Source: Clostridia bacterium (lineage in GTDB: Bacteria; Bacillota; Clostridia; Oscillospirales; CAG-272). Taken from it: a stretch of 64,000 nucleotides of DNA. Within the stretch, counting starts at the first letter, position 1; every line of letters starts with the position of its first letter. A program made the translations under genes and the position numbers. The notes below the pieces were generated by a model. That model had not been told where the DNA came from, did no database searches, and was given only the letters and a program-made list of their open reading frames with translations. Shown in pieces: positions 9,292-17,125 of the stretch. The stretch is taken from NCBI GenBank assembly GCA_017482355.1, contig JAFUNJ010000012.1, positions 186,001 through 250,000 of the forward strand, written 5' to 3'.

Positions 9292-9648
9292 ATGGATTTT
9301 TGGAAGGAATTTTCAAAGACGGTTTCAAGCGCTACCGAAAGCACCGCAAAGGGTGCCGAAAAGCTGACCGATATGGCAAAGCTTAAGTACAAGATCTCGT
9401 CTCTCAACACAAAATTGACCGATACATACACCGAAATAGGCAAGCTCCGTTATTCAGAAAAGAACGGAGATGTCGTTTCTGCCGAGAGCTATACTGAGCT
9501 CTTTGACAGGATCGATGAGCTTAATCTGCAGATTGCGGAATCGGAAACGGAGCTTTACGATCTTATGTGCTTCGTTTCATGTCCGACTTGCGGCACAAGA
9601 ATGAAGAAGGACTGCCGTTACTGCCCGAAATGCGGCGAAAGGCGTTAA
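9292..9648 (+). CDS. Small coiled-coil zinc-ribbon protein
   Basis: A protein of 118 residues. The middle (about 25-90) is charged, helical and likely coiled coil. The C-terminus carries two CxxC pairs (CPTCGTRMKKDCRYCPKCG) that would bind one zinc. No function is known to me. I chose ATG 9292 because ggatagggag precedes it; the frame extends to 9256 but that part overlaps the CDF gene and has no RBS. It is followed 6 bp later by the ABC-F gene. Confidence 0.8.
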   Translation: MDFWKEFSKTVSSATESTAKGAEKLTDMAKLKYKISSLNTKLTDTYTEIGKLRYSEKNGDVVSAESYTELFDRIDELNLQIAESETELYDLMCFVSCPTCGTRMKKDCRYCPKCGERR

Positions 9649-9654
9649 AAAATA

Positions 9655-11556
9655 ATGATAGCACTCAACTGTGAGAGCATTTCCCTTTCCTTCGGAACGG
9701 ACGATGTCTTAAAGGACGTTTCCTTTGCAGTTCAGGAGGGCGAAAAGCTCGGCATTATCGGAGTGAACGGCGCAGGAAAATCGTCGCTCTTTTCGATAAT
9801 TTCAGGCAAGCGCGAGCCAAGCGGCGGCGCTTACTATATTGCAAAAAATCATACTGTCGGTATGCTTGAACAGAATATCGCTTATGAAAGCTCAAAGACG
9901 ATCCTTGAAGAGGCGTATTCGGCGTTTTCCAAGCTGATCGAGGACGAGAAGCGTCTTGAGGAGCTTCGCGCTCAGGCGCAAAAAAGCGGTAGTGAAGAGG
10001 ACGCACGGCGTTTTTCCGCTTTGCAGGAAAACTTCACACAGCGCGGCGGCTACGAGTTCCGCTCGCGTTGCAAGGGGATCCTTAAAAACCTCGGTCTTCC
10101 CGAGGTATTCTGGGACAAGCCCGTTTCGTCTCTCAGCGGTGGGCAAAAGACGCGTCTGTCGCTTACCTGCCTGCTTCTTTCCGATCCCGATATTCTGATG
10201 CTCGACGAGCCGACGAACCATCTTGACGTTTCGGCTCTCTTTTGGCTCGAAAATTATCTTAAGGCAAGCAAAAAAACTGTTCTTATAGTTTCGCACGACC
10301 GTTATTTTCTTGACAGCATCGTTGACTCGGTGCTTGAAATCGAAAACTGCAAGGGCAAGCTTTATAGAGGTAATTACACCGATTACGTAAAGCAAAAAGA
10401 GGTCGACCGCGAGCTTGAGGAGCGTCACTACCGCAATCAGCAAAAGGAAATTAAGCGCATTGAAGCGTATATTGAGCAGCAGAAACGTTGGAACCGCGAG
10501 CGTAATATAATTGCCGCCGAGAGCCGTCAGAAGCAGCTTGACAAAATGGAAAAGCTGCAGAGACCCGAGGCGCTCCCCGATACCGTTCGCATGCGCTTTG
10601 AGCTTTCGGGCGAAAGCGGAAACGACGTTATGTCGGTCAGCCGCCTACGCAAGGCGTATCCGTCGAAATTGCTCTTTGATAACGTGACGTTTCAGGTCAA
10701 AAAGCATGATCGCCTGTTTATCACCGGTGAAAATGGCTGCGGAAAATCGACGCTTATTAAAATACTCGCAGGGCGGCTTGGAGCTGACAACGGATCTGTG
10801 CTTCTCGGATCTAACGTGAAGATCGGTTACTATGATCAGGAAAACCAGGATCTTCATCCGTCAAGCACCGTTCTTGACGAGCTTTGGAACACTTATCCGA
10901 CAATGACAGAGACTGTTTTGCGGAATACACTTGCGCTGTTTCTCTTTAAGGGCGACGACGTTTACAAGCGCGTGTCGCTTCTCAGCGGCGGCGAAAAGGC
11001 GCGCCTTACACTTGCGAAGCTGATGCTCTCGAAAATGAATCTGCTCATTCTCGACGAGCCGACAAACCATCTCGACATTACCTCTCGTGAGCGTCTTGAA
11101 AAGGCGATAGCCGACTTTGAGGGAACAGTCATTGCCGTTTCGCACGACCGTTACTTCGTCAACAAGCTTGCGACGCGAATTGTCGATTTCGGAACCTTTG
11201 AAAGCGGCAGTGTTTACGTTTACGAGGGTAATTATCAGTCGTTTCTTGATTACAAAAAGTCGCTTCAGCTCGGAGACGGCAAGACCGCCAAGGTCGAAGT
11301 AATGACTGCGTCGAAGGAGCATTATCTGAACGCCAAGCGCGACCTTGCCGATAAAAGAAAGCAGGAACGCAAAATAACCCGCGCGAAGGAAGATATTGAA
11401 AAGCTCGAAAGACGTATTGAGGAAATAAACGAGGAAATGTCGGGCGATGCGGCGTTTGACCACGTTAAGCTCGCCTCTCTCTCGACCGAGCTAAGTGAAT
11501 GCGAAGAAAAGCTTATGGAGCTTTATGAGCTTCTTGACGGCTTATCCGAGCTATAA
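9655..11556 (+). CDS. ABC-F family ATPase with C-terminal coiled coil (YdiF/Uup-like)
   Basis: A protein of 633 residues with two complete ABC domains: P-loops GVNGAGKSS (near 36) and GENGCGKST (near 358), signatures LSGGQKTRL and LSGGEKARL, and DEPTNHLD in both. A charged linker of about 80 residues (the ABC-F P-site interaction motif region) joins the domains, and residues 560-630 form a coiled coil as in Uup and YdiF. ABC-F proteins bind the ribosomal E site and help stalled or slow translation. Unlike the ybiT-like gene, both ATP sites look competent. It is the last gene of the operon. Confidence 0.9.
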   Translation: MIALNCESISLSFGTDDVLKDVSFAVQEGEKLGIIGVNGAGKSSLFSIISGKREPSGGAYYIAKNHTVGMLEQNIAYESSKTILEEAYSAFSKLIEDEKRLEELRAQAQKSGSEEDARRFSALQENFTQRGGYEFRSRCKGILKNLGLPEVFWDKPVSSLSGGQKTRLSLTCLLLSDPDILMLDEPTNHLDVSALFWLENYLKASKKTVLIVSHDRYFLDSIVDSVLEIENCKGKLYRGNYTDYVKQKEVDRELEERHYRNQQKEIKRIEAYIEQQKRWNRERNIIAAESRQKQLDKMEKLQRPEALPDTVRMRFELSGESGNDVMSVSRLRKAYPSKLLFDNVTFQVKKHDRLFITGENGCGKSTLIKILAGRLGADNGSVLLGSNVKIGYYDQENQDLHPSSTVLDELWNTYPTMTETVLRNTLALFLFKGDDVYKRVSLLSGGEKARLTLAKLMLSKMNLLILDEPTNHLDITSRERLEKAIADFEGTVIAVSHDRYFVNKLATRIVDFGTFESGSVYVYEGNYQSFLDYKKSLQLGDGKTAKVEVMTASKEHYLNAKRDLADKRKQERKITRAKEDIEKLERRIEEINEEMSGDAAFDHVKLASLSTELSECEEKLMELYELLDGLSEL

Positions 11557-11560
11557 GAAA

Positions 11561-11592
11561 TAACCTGCGGATTTTTCCGCAGGTTACTAAAA
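11561..11592 (+). terminator. Terminator of the ogg operon
   Basis: An 11-bp perfect stem (taacctgcgga / tccgcaggtta) with a T loop lies 5 bp after the ABC-F stop. The following U-tract is weak (ctaaaatatttt). Confidence 0.75.
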
Positions 11593-11609
11593 TATTTTGC
11601 AAAAAACAC

Positions 11610-11638
11610 TTGACAAATCGGTTTTTATCTGTTATAAT
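11610..11638 (+). promoter_or_regulatory. Promoter of tRNA-Thr
   Basis: Consensus TTGACA (11610-11615) and TATAAT (11633-11638) are 17 bp apart, with the tRNA 5' end 14 bp after the -10 box, so the leader is only a few bases long. Confidence 0.92.
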
Positions 11639-11651
11639 ATCAACCGTTGAC

Positions 11652-11727
11652 GCTGCTATGGCTCAGTTGGTAGAGCACATCCTTGGTAAGGATGAGGTCA
11701 TCAGTTCGACTCTGATTAGCAGCTCCA
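11652..11727 (+). tRNA. tRNA-Thr (anticodon GGT)
   Basis: A 76-nt cloverleaf: acceptor arms GCTGCTA/TAGCAGC with discriminator T and encoded CCA, D-arm with GCTCAGTTGGTAGAGC, anticodon stem CATCC/GGATG with loop TTGGTAA (anticodon GGT), and T-arm ATCAG TTCGACT CTGAT. It decodes ACC and ACT. Confidence 0.97.
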
Positions 11728-11767
11728 AACAAAAATCCGTTCTCGGAAGAGGACGGATTTTTGTTTG
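11728..11767 (+). terminator. Terminator of tRNA-Thr
   Basis: A long stem (aaacaaaaatccgt / acggatttttgttt) with an inner tctc-ggaa-gagg hairpin follows the CCA end directly. The T-run is within the 3' arm. Confidence 0.85.
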
Positions 11768-11769
11768 TA

Positions 11770-11893
11770 TTATTCACTATTCATTATTCATCATTCATTA
11801 TTCATTAAACAAAGAGCGGATTTTCGAATGAATAATGAATAATGAATAATGAAGTCGCTTACGCTGATGAATAATGAATAATTGGGCTTCGCC
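11770..11893. repeat. Dispersed ATTCATTATTC-type repeat, copy A
   Basis: Tandem ATTCATTATTC units on the left and AATGAATAATG units on the right can pair into a long hairpin. The right side ends with tcgcttacgctgatgaataa, nearly identical to a segment in the repeat at 44381-44490. No coding potential was seen. It separates the tRNA terminator from the next promoter. Confidence 0.75.
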
Positions 11894-11904
11894 CTTGCCG
11901 CTTA

Positions 11905-11933
11905 TTGACATTCTATTCTTTTTGTTTTATAAT
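11905..11933 (+). promoter_or_regulatory. Promoter of the membrane protein/YjbR pair
   Basis: TTGACA (11905-11910) and TATAAT (11928-11933) are 17 bp apart, about 30 bp before the ATG. Confidence 0.88.
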
Positions 11934-11963
11934 ATCATTACACTAATTTTCGAGGCGGTTACT

Positions 11964-12455
11964 ATGGAACATTCCGAAAAGCATCACAATCATCAAAAGA
12001 GTGAAAATATCTGGCTCGGTGCTTTGGGCGCGTTTCTCTTTTCGCTCATTGGCGCGGCTATGTTTTTTCTGCTAAATGCAATAGGGCTCATCGAGTCGTT
12101 AAGCGGCTTTATTACCGTGTTCTGCGCGATCAGCGGCTATGCAATTTTTGCTAAAAAAGAAAGCAAACGTGGCGTTATTATTTCCCTCGTTATTGCCGCT
12201 ATCGTAATATTAGTTTCCTGGTATTTTTGCTTCTGTCTTACTGCTGTCTCTCAGCTCAACGCGAAGGCGAGCGAGATGCCTGCCGGTTTAAGAAACACGA
12301 CTACGCTCGGCGAATTTTTGCCGCAAAGCTTTGACGTAATTAGAAATCAACCCGAAATGCTCATTTCTCTTGGTCTTTCGCTTGTTTTCGGCGCGTTTGG
12401 ATATTTCAGCCAAGTAACAGGGCTTTTCAGCATAAAGAAGTCAAAAAAGAAATAA
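11964..12455 (+). CDS. Membrane protein of unknown function
   Basis: A protein of 163 residues starting with a His-rich segment (EHSEKHHNHQK) that could bind metal, followed by about four hydrophobic segments, with a loop of about 40 residues before the last and a KKSKKK tail. I do not recognise the family. The frame opens at 11874, but the promoter at 11905-11933 and the RBS aggcgg before ATG 11964 decide the start. It is in an operon with the YjbR gene, 1 bp apart. Confidence 0.75.
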   Translation: MEHSEKHHNHQKSENIWLGALGAFLFSLIGAAMFFLLNAIGLIESLSGFITVFCAISGYAIFAKKESKRGVIISLVIAAIVILVSWYFCFCLTAVSQLNAKASEMPAGLRNTTTLGEFLPQSFDVIRNQPEMLISLGLSLVFGAFGYFSQVTGLFSIKKSKKK

Positions 12456-12456
12456 T

Positions 12457-12828
12457 ATGAAATCGCTCCGAAAGTTTCTTATTGATTACGCCGAGTCGAC
12501 TTACGGCACGAAGGCGGAGTACCCCTGGGAAAGCGCTCCCGGATACGCGGTGCTTCGGCACGGAAACGGCAAATGGTACTGCGTCATAATGGACATAAGC
12601 GAGAGCAAGCTCGGGCTTAAGGGCGATCGGCTTATCGACGTAATGAACGTCAAGTGCGATCCGTTTTTACTCGGCACGTTTCTATCCCGCGACGGATATT
12701 TTCCGCCTTATCACATGACGAAGAACAGCAACTGGATAACGGTCTCCCTTGACGGCAAGGTAGACATTGAACAGGTGAACTTCATGCTCGATATGAGCTA
12801 CGAGATAATTGACAAAAAGAAAAAATGA
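12457..12828 (+). CDS. MmcQ/YjbR family protein
   Basis: A protein of 123 residues matching the MmcQ/YjbR fold: KAEYPWE near residue 20, a central KWYCVIM strand, then FPPYHMTKNSNWITVSLDG and a C-terminal LDMSYEII. This small family has a CyaY-like alpha/beta fold and is thought to bind DNA in some members, but its cellular role is unclear. The ATG begins 1 bp after the stop of the preceding gene. Confidence 0.85.
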   Translation: MKSLRKFLIDYAESTYGTKAEYPWESAPGYAVLRHGNGKWYCVIMDISESKLGLKGDRLIDVMNVKCDPFLLGTFLSRDGYFPPYHMTKNSNWITVSLDGKVDIEQVNFMLDMSYEIIDKKKK

Positions 12829-12860
12829 CCATCCGCGCCATTCGGCACGGATGGTTTTTT
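12828..12860. terminator. Bidirectional terminator
   Basis: The stem accatccg / cggatggt, with a T-run on the right and an A-run on the left, lies between the YjbR and P-II genes, which converge. Confidence 0.85.
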
Positions 12861-13191
12861 ACTGCTCTGTATTCTGCTTTTTCTCGGAAAGACCTACGAC
12901 CTTGTCAACGGGAAGGGCAAATGCTATTCCCTGCCCGGGCGTATTCAAACCGACCTCTTTATAGAGCGCGTGAAGGATCGCGTCACGGTTTTCCTTATTT
13001 ACGATTATCATAACGATCTCCTTATCCGGTTCGATCGCGATGTTAAACAGCTTCTCGGCTTCAGCGCCCGCGGTTCCGCGCGCATGGATAACAGTTCCGC
13101 CGCCTGCGCCCTGCGCTCTTGCAGCGTCCATTGCTGTCTCGGAGAAGCCCGAGTTTACTATACATAAAATCACTTCATGTGTATTTTTCAT
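12859..13191 (-). CDS. P-II family signalling protein
   Basis: A protein of 110 residues with the P-II fold: EVILCIVNSGFSETAMDAAR, then the T-loop region with GGGTVIHARG, then KEIVMIIVNKENRD and PGQGIAFALPVDKVVGL. P-II proteins are trimeric sensors that bind ATP/ADP and often 2-oxoglutarate and control partners through the T-loop. The Tyr used for uridylylation in GlnB is not present. ATG 13191 is chosen; a GTG at 13203 overlapping the upstream stop is an alternative. It is third in an operon with a second P-II-like gene and a DUF1538 membrane protein, which is probably its target. Confidence 0.88.
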   Translation of the reverse strand: MKNTHEVILCIVNSGFSETAMDAARAQGAGGGTVIHARGTAGAEAEKLFNIAIEPDKEIVMIIVNKENRDAILHALYKEVGLNTPGQGIAFALPVDKVVGLSEKKQNTEQ

Positions 13192-13199
13192 TGTCTTTC

Positions 13200-13586
13200 T
13201 CACTTTCCGCTATTCGATAGGAACTGATATATTGCTACGCCGATAACTCCCGTCATCGAAACCGTAAAGGCGATGCCCTTTCCGTTTTTGACTGTCTTGA
13301 ATTTGTCTTCAAGAAAACGGAGCGCCATATCTTCCTTATCTTCTCTTATCACGCTGAATATTACGGTTTTATCCGTGTCGGTAAGTCCGAGATAGGTGAG
13401 CATATCGGAGCTTGCGGTGCCCGATGCCGCCATCGACATCTGCATGTTTACTTCAAAACCGCTTATATAATCAAGGAAAAGTTCGGTCTTTGAACGGTTT
13501 ACAACCGTAACGAGCATTTTGAGCTTCGGTGGGAGCAGCTTTTTCTGTCTTTGTGCGGAGGACCTTTTCGTTTGCTTTTTATCCAT
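13200..13586 (-). CDS. P-II-like protein, divergent
   Basis: A protein of 128 residues with a basic N-terminal tail (KKQTKRSSAQRQKK) and then a P-II-like ferredoxin fold: LKMLVTVVNRSKTELFLDYI, MAASGTASSDMLTYLGL, TVIFSVIREDKED and GKGIAFTVSMTGVIG. The middle segment differs from the classical T-loop and resembles divergent P-II-like proteins. An excellent RBS (aaggagg) precedes the ATG. It lies 13 bp after the DUF1538 gene. Two different P-II-like proteins next to one membrane protein suggest a heteromeric or two-signal sensor; this is inference. Confidence 0.75.
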   Translation of the reverse strand: MDKKQTKRSSAQRQKKLLPPKLKMLVTVVNRSKTELFLDYISGFEVNMQMSMAASGTASSDMLTYLGLTDTDKTVIFSVIREDKEDMALRFLEDKFKTVKNGKGIAFTVSMTGVIGVAIYQFLSNSGK

Positions 13587-13599
13587 TACGGTTCCCTCC

Positions 13600-15132
13600 T
13601 TACATAAAGTTTATGATCTGCTCGTCATCCGAGCTGAGAATACGCTTCATTGCTATCTTTTCTCTTACGCGCTTGCTGAGTATCGCTTTGAAGCCGAGCG
13701 CCTGGATCGTAATGAGCGGCGTCATTGCGACCATTGCAACGATGCCGAACGCATCTTCCATTACCTTGTCTCCGCCTTGGAGCGCCATACATACACCGAC
13801 CGCAAACGGAAGAATGAAGGTCGACGTAAGCGGTCCGCTAGCAACTCCGCCCGAGTCAAACGCAATCGCGGAATAAAGACCGGGGACGAAGAAGGAAAGA
13901 CCGAGAGCGATAAAATATCCGGGAATAACGTAGTAAAGGATGCTGAAATCGAATACTATTCTTATCATCGAAAGTCCGATAGACACTCCGACACCTATCG
14001 AGAGCGCGAGCATCATTGACTTTTTGCTGACTGCTCCGTTAGTTATCTCCTCGACCTGTCTGTTAAGAACGTGAACCGCCGGCTCGGCAAGTACTACGAC
14101 CATTCCGATAATGAAGCCGAAGATTATTACTAAGAATTTAGGATTATGCTCAGCCGCGAGCTCAAGTCCCATCTTGTAGCCGATAGGCATAAAGCCGACC
14201 GTTACTGCCGTCAGGAATATTACAAGACCGAGGACAGTATAGAAGATACCGACAGCTATCGTCATCAGCTTTTTCTTCGGAAGCTTGAGGACGAATATCT
14301 GAAGAACTATAAAGAACAGGACGACAAGCCCTATAGCTATAGCAACCTCTTCCGCTACAGAAAGGAACGTTTTTATGATATTAATTCCGAGATTTTCGGC
14401 AACTGTAGGATATGTAGGCGCGGGGGGCATCTGATTATTTGCGAAGATTCCGAGGGTCATGACCGCGAGTATCGGACCGATCGAACACATTGCGATAAGA
14501 CCGAAGCTGTTTTCACCTACGTTTTTACCGCCGAGCGTTGCCGCGATACCGACGCCGAGCGCCATTATGAACGGCACAGTTATAGGTCCGGTCGTTACTC
14601 CGCCCGAGTCGAAGGCAAGCGGAAGGAATGCGCTGTTACCGTTGATTATAACGAGCGAGGTTATCGCAAACAGAAGCATGTAGAAGAATATAAGCAGTGA
14701 CGAAAGCGGCTTGCGGAAAACTATTTTAAGCACCGAAAGCAGAAGGAATATTCCGACACCAACTCCGACGGTAACTATAAGCAACGTCGGGTTTATCATT
14801 TTTCCGACCTGCCCTGCAAGCACCGAAAGATCCGGCTCAGCGACCGTTATAAGAAGTCCCATCAGGAAGCAGACAGAAAGGAGCAGCGCTATCTTCTTTG
14901 ACTTAGCCAAGCCCGCACCGATATGCTCGCCCATAGGCGTCATCGCAATATCTGCGCCGAGGTTAAAAAGACCTATTCCGAGAATGAGGAAAACTGATGA
15001 TATTAAGAATACCGTCATTTCGGTGCGCGTGAAATTTACAATTGGTGTCAGGTTCAAAAGGAAAACTATCACGCTTACCGGCAATACCGATACGAGTGCT
15101 TCGTTTAGCTTTTTCAAAAGTATTTTAAGCAC
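13600..15132 (-). CDS. DUF1538 multi-pass membrane protein
   Basis: A protein of 510 residues with about 12-14 membrane segments in two homologous halves. Each half carries a VAEPDLSVLAGQV / LAEPAVHVLNRQV element and a second LAFDSGGVTTGPITVPF / IAFDSGGVASGPLTSTF element, the hallmark of the DUF1538 family, so the protein is an internal duplication like many transporters. Substrate unknown. The start is GTG. It leads an operon with two P-II-like genes, which suggests that its activity follows energy or nitrogen state. Confidence 0.9.
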   Translation of the reverse strand: MLKILLKKLNEALVSVLPVSVIVFLLNLTPIVNFTRTEMTVFLISSVFLILGIGLFNLGADIAMTPMGEHIGAGLAKSKKIALLLSVCFLMGLLITVAEPDLSVLAGQVGKMINPTLLIVTVGVGVGIFLLLSVLKIVFRKPLSSLLIFFYMLLFAITSLVIINGNSAFLPLAFDSGGVTTGPITVPFIMALGVGIAATLGGKNVGENSFGLIAMCSIGPILAVMTLGIFANNQMPPAPTYPTVAENLGINIIKTFLSVAEEVAIAIGLVVLFFIVLQIFVLKLPKKKLMTIAVGIFYTVLGLVIFLTAVTVGFMPIGYKMGLELAAEHNPKFLVIIFGFIIGMVVVLAEPAVHVLNRQVEEITNGAVSKKSMMLALSIGVGVSIGLSMIRIVFDFSILYYVIPGYFIALGLSFFVPGLYSAIAFDSGGVASGPLTSTFILPFAVGVCMALQGGDKVMEDAFGIVAMVAMTPLITIQALGFKAILSKRVREKIAMKRILSSDDEQIINFM

Positions 15133-15172
15133 TTTTCTACTCTCTTTCGGCTTTGATTAATTATCTCATTAA

Positions 15173-15201
15173 ATTATATCATAATGACAGAAAAATTGCA
15201 A
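15173..15201 (-). promoter_or_regulatory. Promoter of the DUF1538/P-II operon
   Basis: On the minus strand TTGCAA (15201-15196) and TATAAT (15178-15173) are 17 bp apart, about 40 bp before the GTG start. Confidence 0.75.
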
Positions 15202-15228
15202 ATGAAATCGGTTAATAATTTGTAAAGA

Positions 15229-15258
15229 ATAAGCGCCTTCTATCTGAAAGGCGCTTAT
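15229..15258 (-). terminator. Terminator of the ydj-like operon
   Basis: An 11-bp stem (ataagcgcctt / aaggcgcttat) follows the TPM gene and is followed on the minus strand by a T-rich stretch. Confidence 0.85.
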
Positions 15259-15269
15259 ATTTCTTAAAT

Positions 15270-16013
15270 TCAGAATTTTCCGCCGCGCCCTCCGCCACGC
15301 GAGCCGCCTCCCGATCCTCGTGAGCCGGAATTGGTCTCTGCACGTCTGGTACGAACTATAGTGCGGTAGAGATAAAGGTCGAGATCCTTTGTCAGCGTAA
15401 AGCTGCCGCTTCTTACGTAGTTTGATGCGGTCTTTTGAGGGCGCACGCTTTTGAGCTTGCTCTTCATTGAAAAGACGATGATGAGCGATATTACCGCGCC
15501 GATGAGTACTGCAATCAACAAGCTTCCGAGAATGTCAAAGGAAAGTACGCTGTCGCATGCCCCAGCGTATGCCATAAAGCCATTATAGAACTCGTCTTCG
15601 CCAAAATAAGGAAGCATGGCTTCTTCAAGCTCTGTCAGCTCGCTGTTGCCAAACTTCCTTTCCGCTTCGCCGTAGGTGTATATGTAACAATCTCTCGATG
15701 ACATCGCGAGAAGCAGAAGTATTCCGCTTTTATCCTTACCGTAGCCAAAGCCGTTATTATGATAATAGCTGTCGGCATAGGAATATGGTGTTTCAGCACC
15801 GAGGTCGTTGATTATCACGATGGCAAAGTGCATCTTGTGCTCTTTGAAAAGCGCGATAAGCTTATTTGCTATTTGGTCTTCTTCGTAATCGGACAGCACG
15901 TCTGCTTCATCAACGACAGGATATGGCGGCATATCGGGGGAAGCAAAGGAAATGATCGGCATAAGAAGCGACAGAATTACCGCAAAGGCGGTTATTATGA
16001 TTGTTTTCTTCAT
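15270..16013 (-). CDS. ydjH: TPM-domain membrane protein (YdjH/YgcG-like)
   Basis: A protein of 247 residues with a signal peptide (residues 1-25), an extracytoplasmic TPM domain (VVDEADVLSDYEEDQI, KMHFAIVIINDL, DKSGILLLLAMSSRDCYI), one membrane helix near 160-180 and a Gly/Ser/Arg-rich tail (GSRGGGRGGKF). TPM domains occur in membrane-stress and photosystem-assembly proteins. In B. subtilis the equivalent YdjH works with YdjG and the PspA homologue YdjF at the membrane. It is last in the operon, with 13 bp to the zinc-ribbon gene. Confidence 0.85.
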   Translation of the reverse strand: MKKTIIITAFAVILSLLMPIISFASPDMPPYPVVDEADVLSDYEEDQIANKLIALFKEHKMHFAIVIINDLGAETPYSYADSYYHNNGFGYGKDKSGILLLLAMSSRDCYIYTYGEAERKFGNSELTELEEAMLPYFGEDEFYNGFMAYAGACDSVLSFDILGSLLIAVLIGAVISLIIVFSMKSKLKSVRPQKTASNYVRSGSFTLTKDLDLYLYRTIVRTRRAETNSGSRGSGGGSRGGGRGGKF

Positions 16014-16026
16014 ATCCGTTCCCTCC

Positions 16027-17109
16027 TCACATTAACCACAGGAGGTACAACAGCCCCATAGCGGCGGCAGATATACCCGTAAACCAGAGGGCAAAATACT
16101 TGAAGAACGCCTTTTTATCCGTCGGAAGATCACCGACGAATTTTCCCGTCTGTCCGTTCATTGCGAAGGTATACTTTTTACCCTTCCACTCTGTCGTCAT
16201 AAGCCAAACGGGAAGAAGCGCGTAGCGCACCCTGCCCGACGTTGTCCTTACGTAGGAGCGCTCGGGGACTACCGTTGCGTAGCCGACTGTCGTCGACATA
16301 AACGCGTTTTCTGTACTTCTTTTTATGCGCTCATTTGCTCGCGGCTGGCTCTGCTCAGAATCGACATCATACTTATCGGCAAGGAAGCCCGAGAGGTATG
16401 CGGTCTTGAAATCGACTGCTTCGTCGAAATTATACGGCTCGATAGATTCCATCAGCGTATCATCGAGCTTTTCGGAGCCGTCGACAGGCACGTTATCAAA
16501 TGCCAGGTTGCCCTCTCTTATAAGCGCGTAATGGAGCGTCTCTGTGTAGTTATAATTGCTGTCGCACCAGAAGCGTGTGCGCGTAGCGTGGTAGCGGATC
16601 TTTGCGTCTGCATCGGTATCGAAGAGCCAGAACGGCGCATAGATTCCCTTGACCTCGTTTATGCGGTTTTCGTTTTTGAAAACCTTTGGAAGTAGTTTTT
16701 TGCCGCTCAGATGGCGCTTAAGCCCCTCTTTTGCCGCGTTTTTATCGAGCTTAAAAGGAATGACGAGGTCAGGCATCAACTCGCCGCTGAGATTTCCGAC
16801 AAAGACAACGGGGTTTCCGCAATAGGGGCAGGATGTCGCGGCGGTAACGTCCTCGCAGACTATCTCGCCGCCGCAGGACTTGCAGGAATAGACTGCCATT
16901 CCGTCGTCCTCGCTCCATTTGTTTTCGCTTTCGCGTTTCCATTCGAACTCGTCTTCTTTATCGTTACTGCGGTCCTCGGCAAGGTTTTTGACGCTTTCAA
17001 CGTCAAACTCGGTATCGCAGTAGGGGCATTTCATGTTCTGCCCCTTTGTATTGAACTCTAATTTTCCGCCGCAGGACGGACATTTATATTCGAGAATTTC
17101 GTTATCCAC
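16027..17109 (-). CDS. ydjG: Zinc-ribbon membrane protein (YdjG-like)
   Basis: A protein of 360 residues. Two zinc ribbons lie at the N-terminus (CPSCGG and CPYCDTEF; then CKSCGGEIVC and CPYCGNPV), followed by a mixed alpha/beta region (VKGIYAPFWLFD, VRYALLPVWLMT) and a C-terminal membrane helix near 335-358. It is sometimes annotated as a TFIIB zinc-ribbon or replication protein, but the membrane helix and neighbours point to a YdjG role in membrane homeostasis. The start is GTG 17109 behind cggag. It sits between the SPFH and TPM genes. Confidence 0.8.
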   Translation of the reverse strand: MDNEILEYKCPSCGGKLEFNTKGQNMKCPYCDTEFDVESVKNLAEDRSNDKEDEFEWKRESENKWSEDDGMAVYSCKSCGGEIVCEDVTAATSCPYCGNPVVFVGNLSGELMPDLVIPFKLDKNAAKEGLKRHLSGKKLLPKVFKNENRINEVKGIYAPFWLFDTDADAKIRYHATRTRFWCDSNYNYTETLHYALIREGNLAFDNVPVDGSEKLDDTLMESIEPYNFDEAVDFKTAYLSGFLADKYDVDSEQSQPRANERIKRSTENAFMSTTVGYATVVPERSYVRTTSGRVRYALLPVWLMTTEWKGKKYTFAMNGQTGKFVGDLPTDKKAFFKYFALWFTGISAAAMGLLYLLWLM

Positions 17110-17125
17110 TTGTTACTCCGTATTG

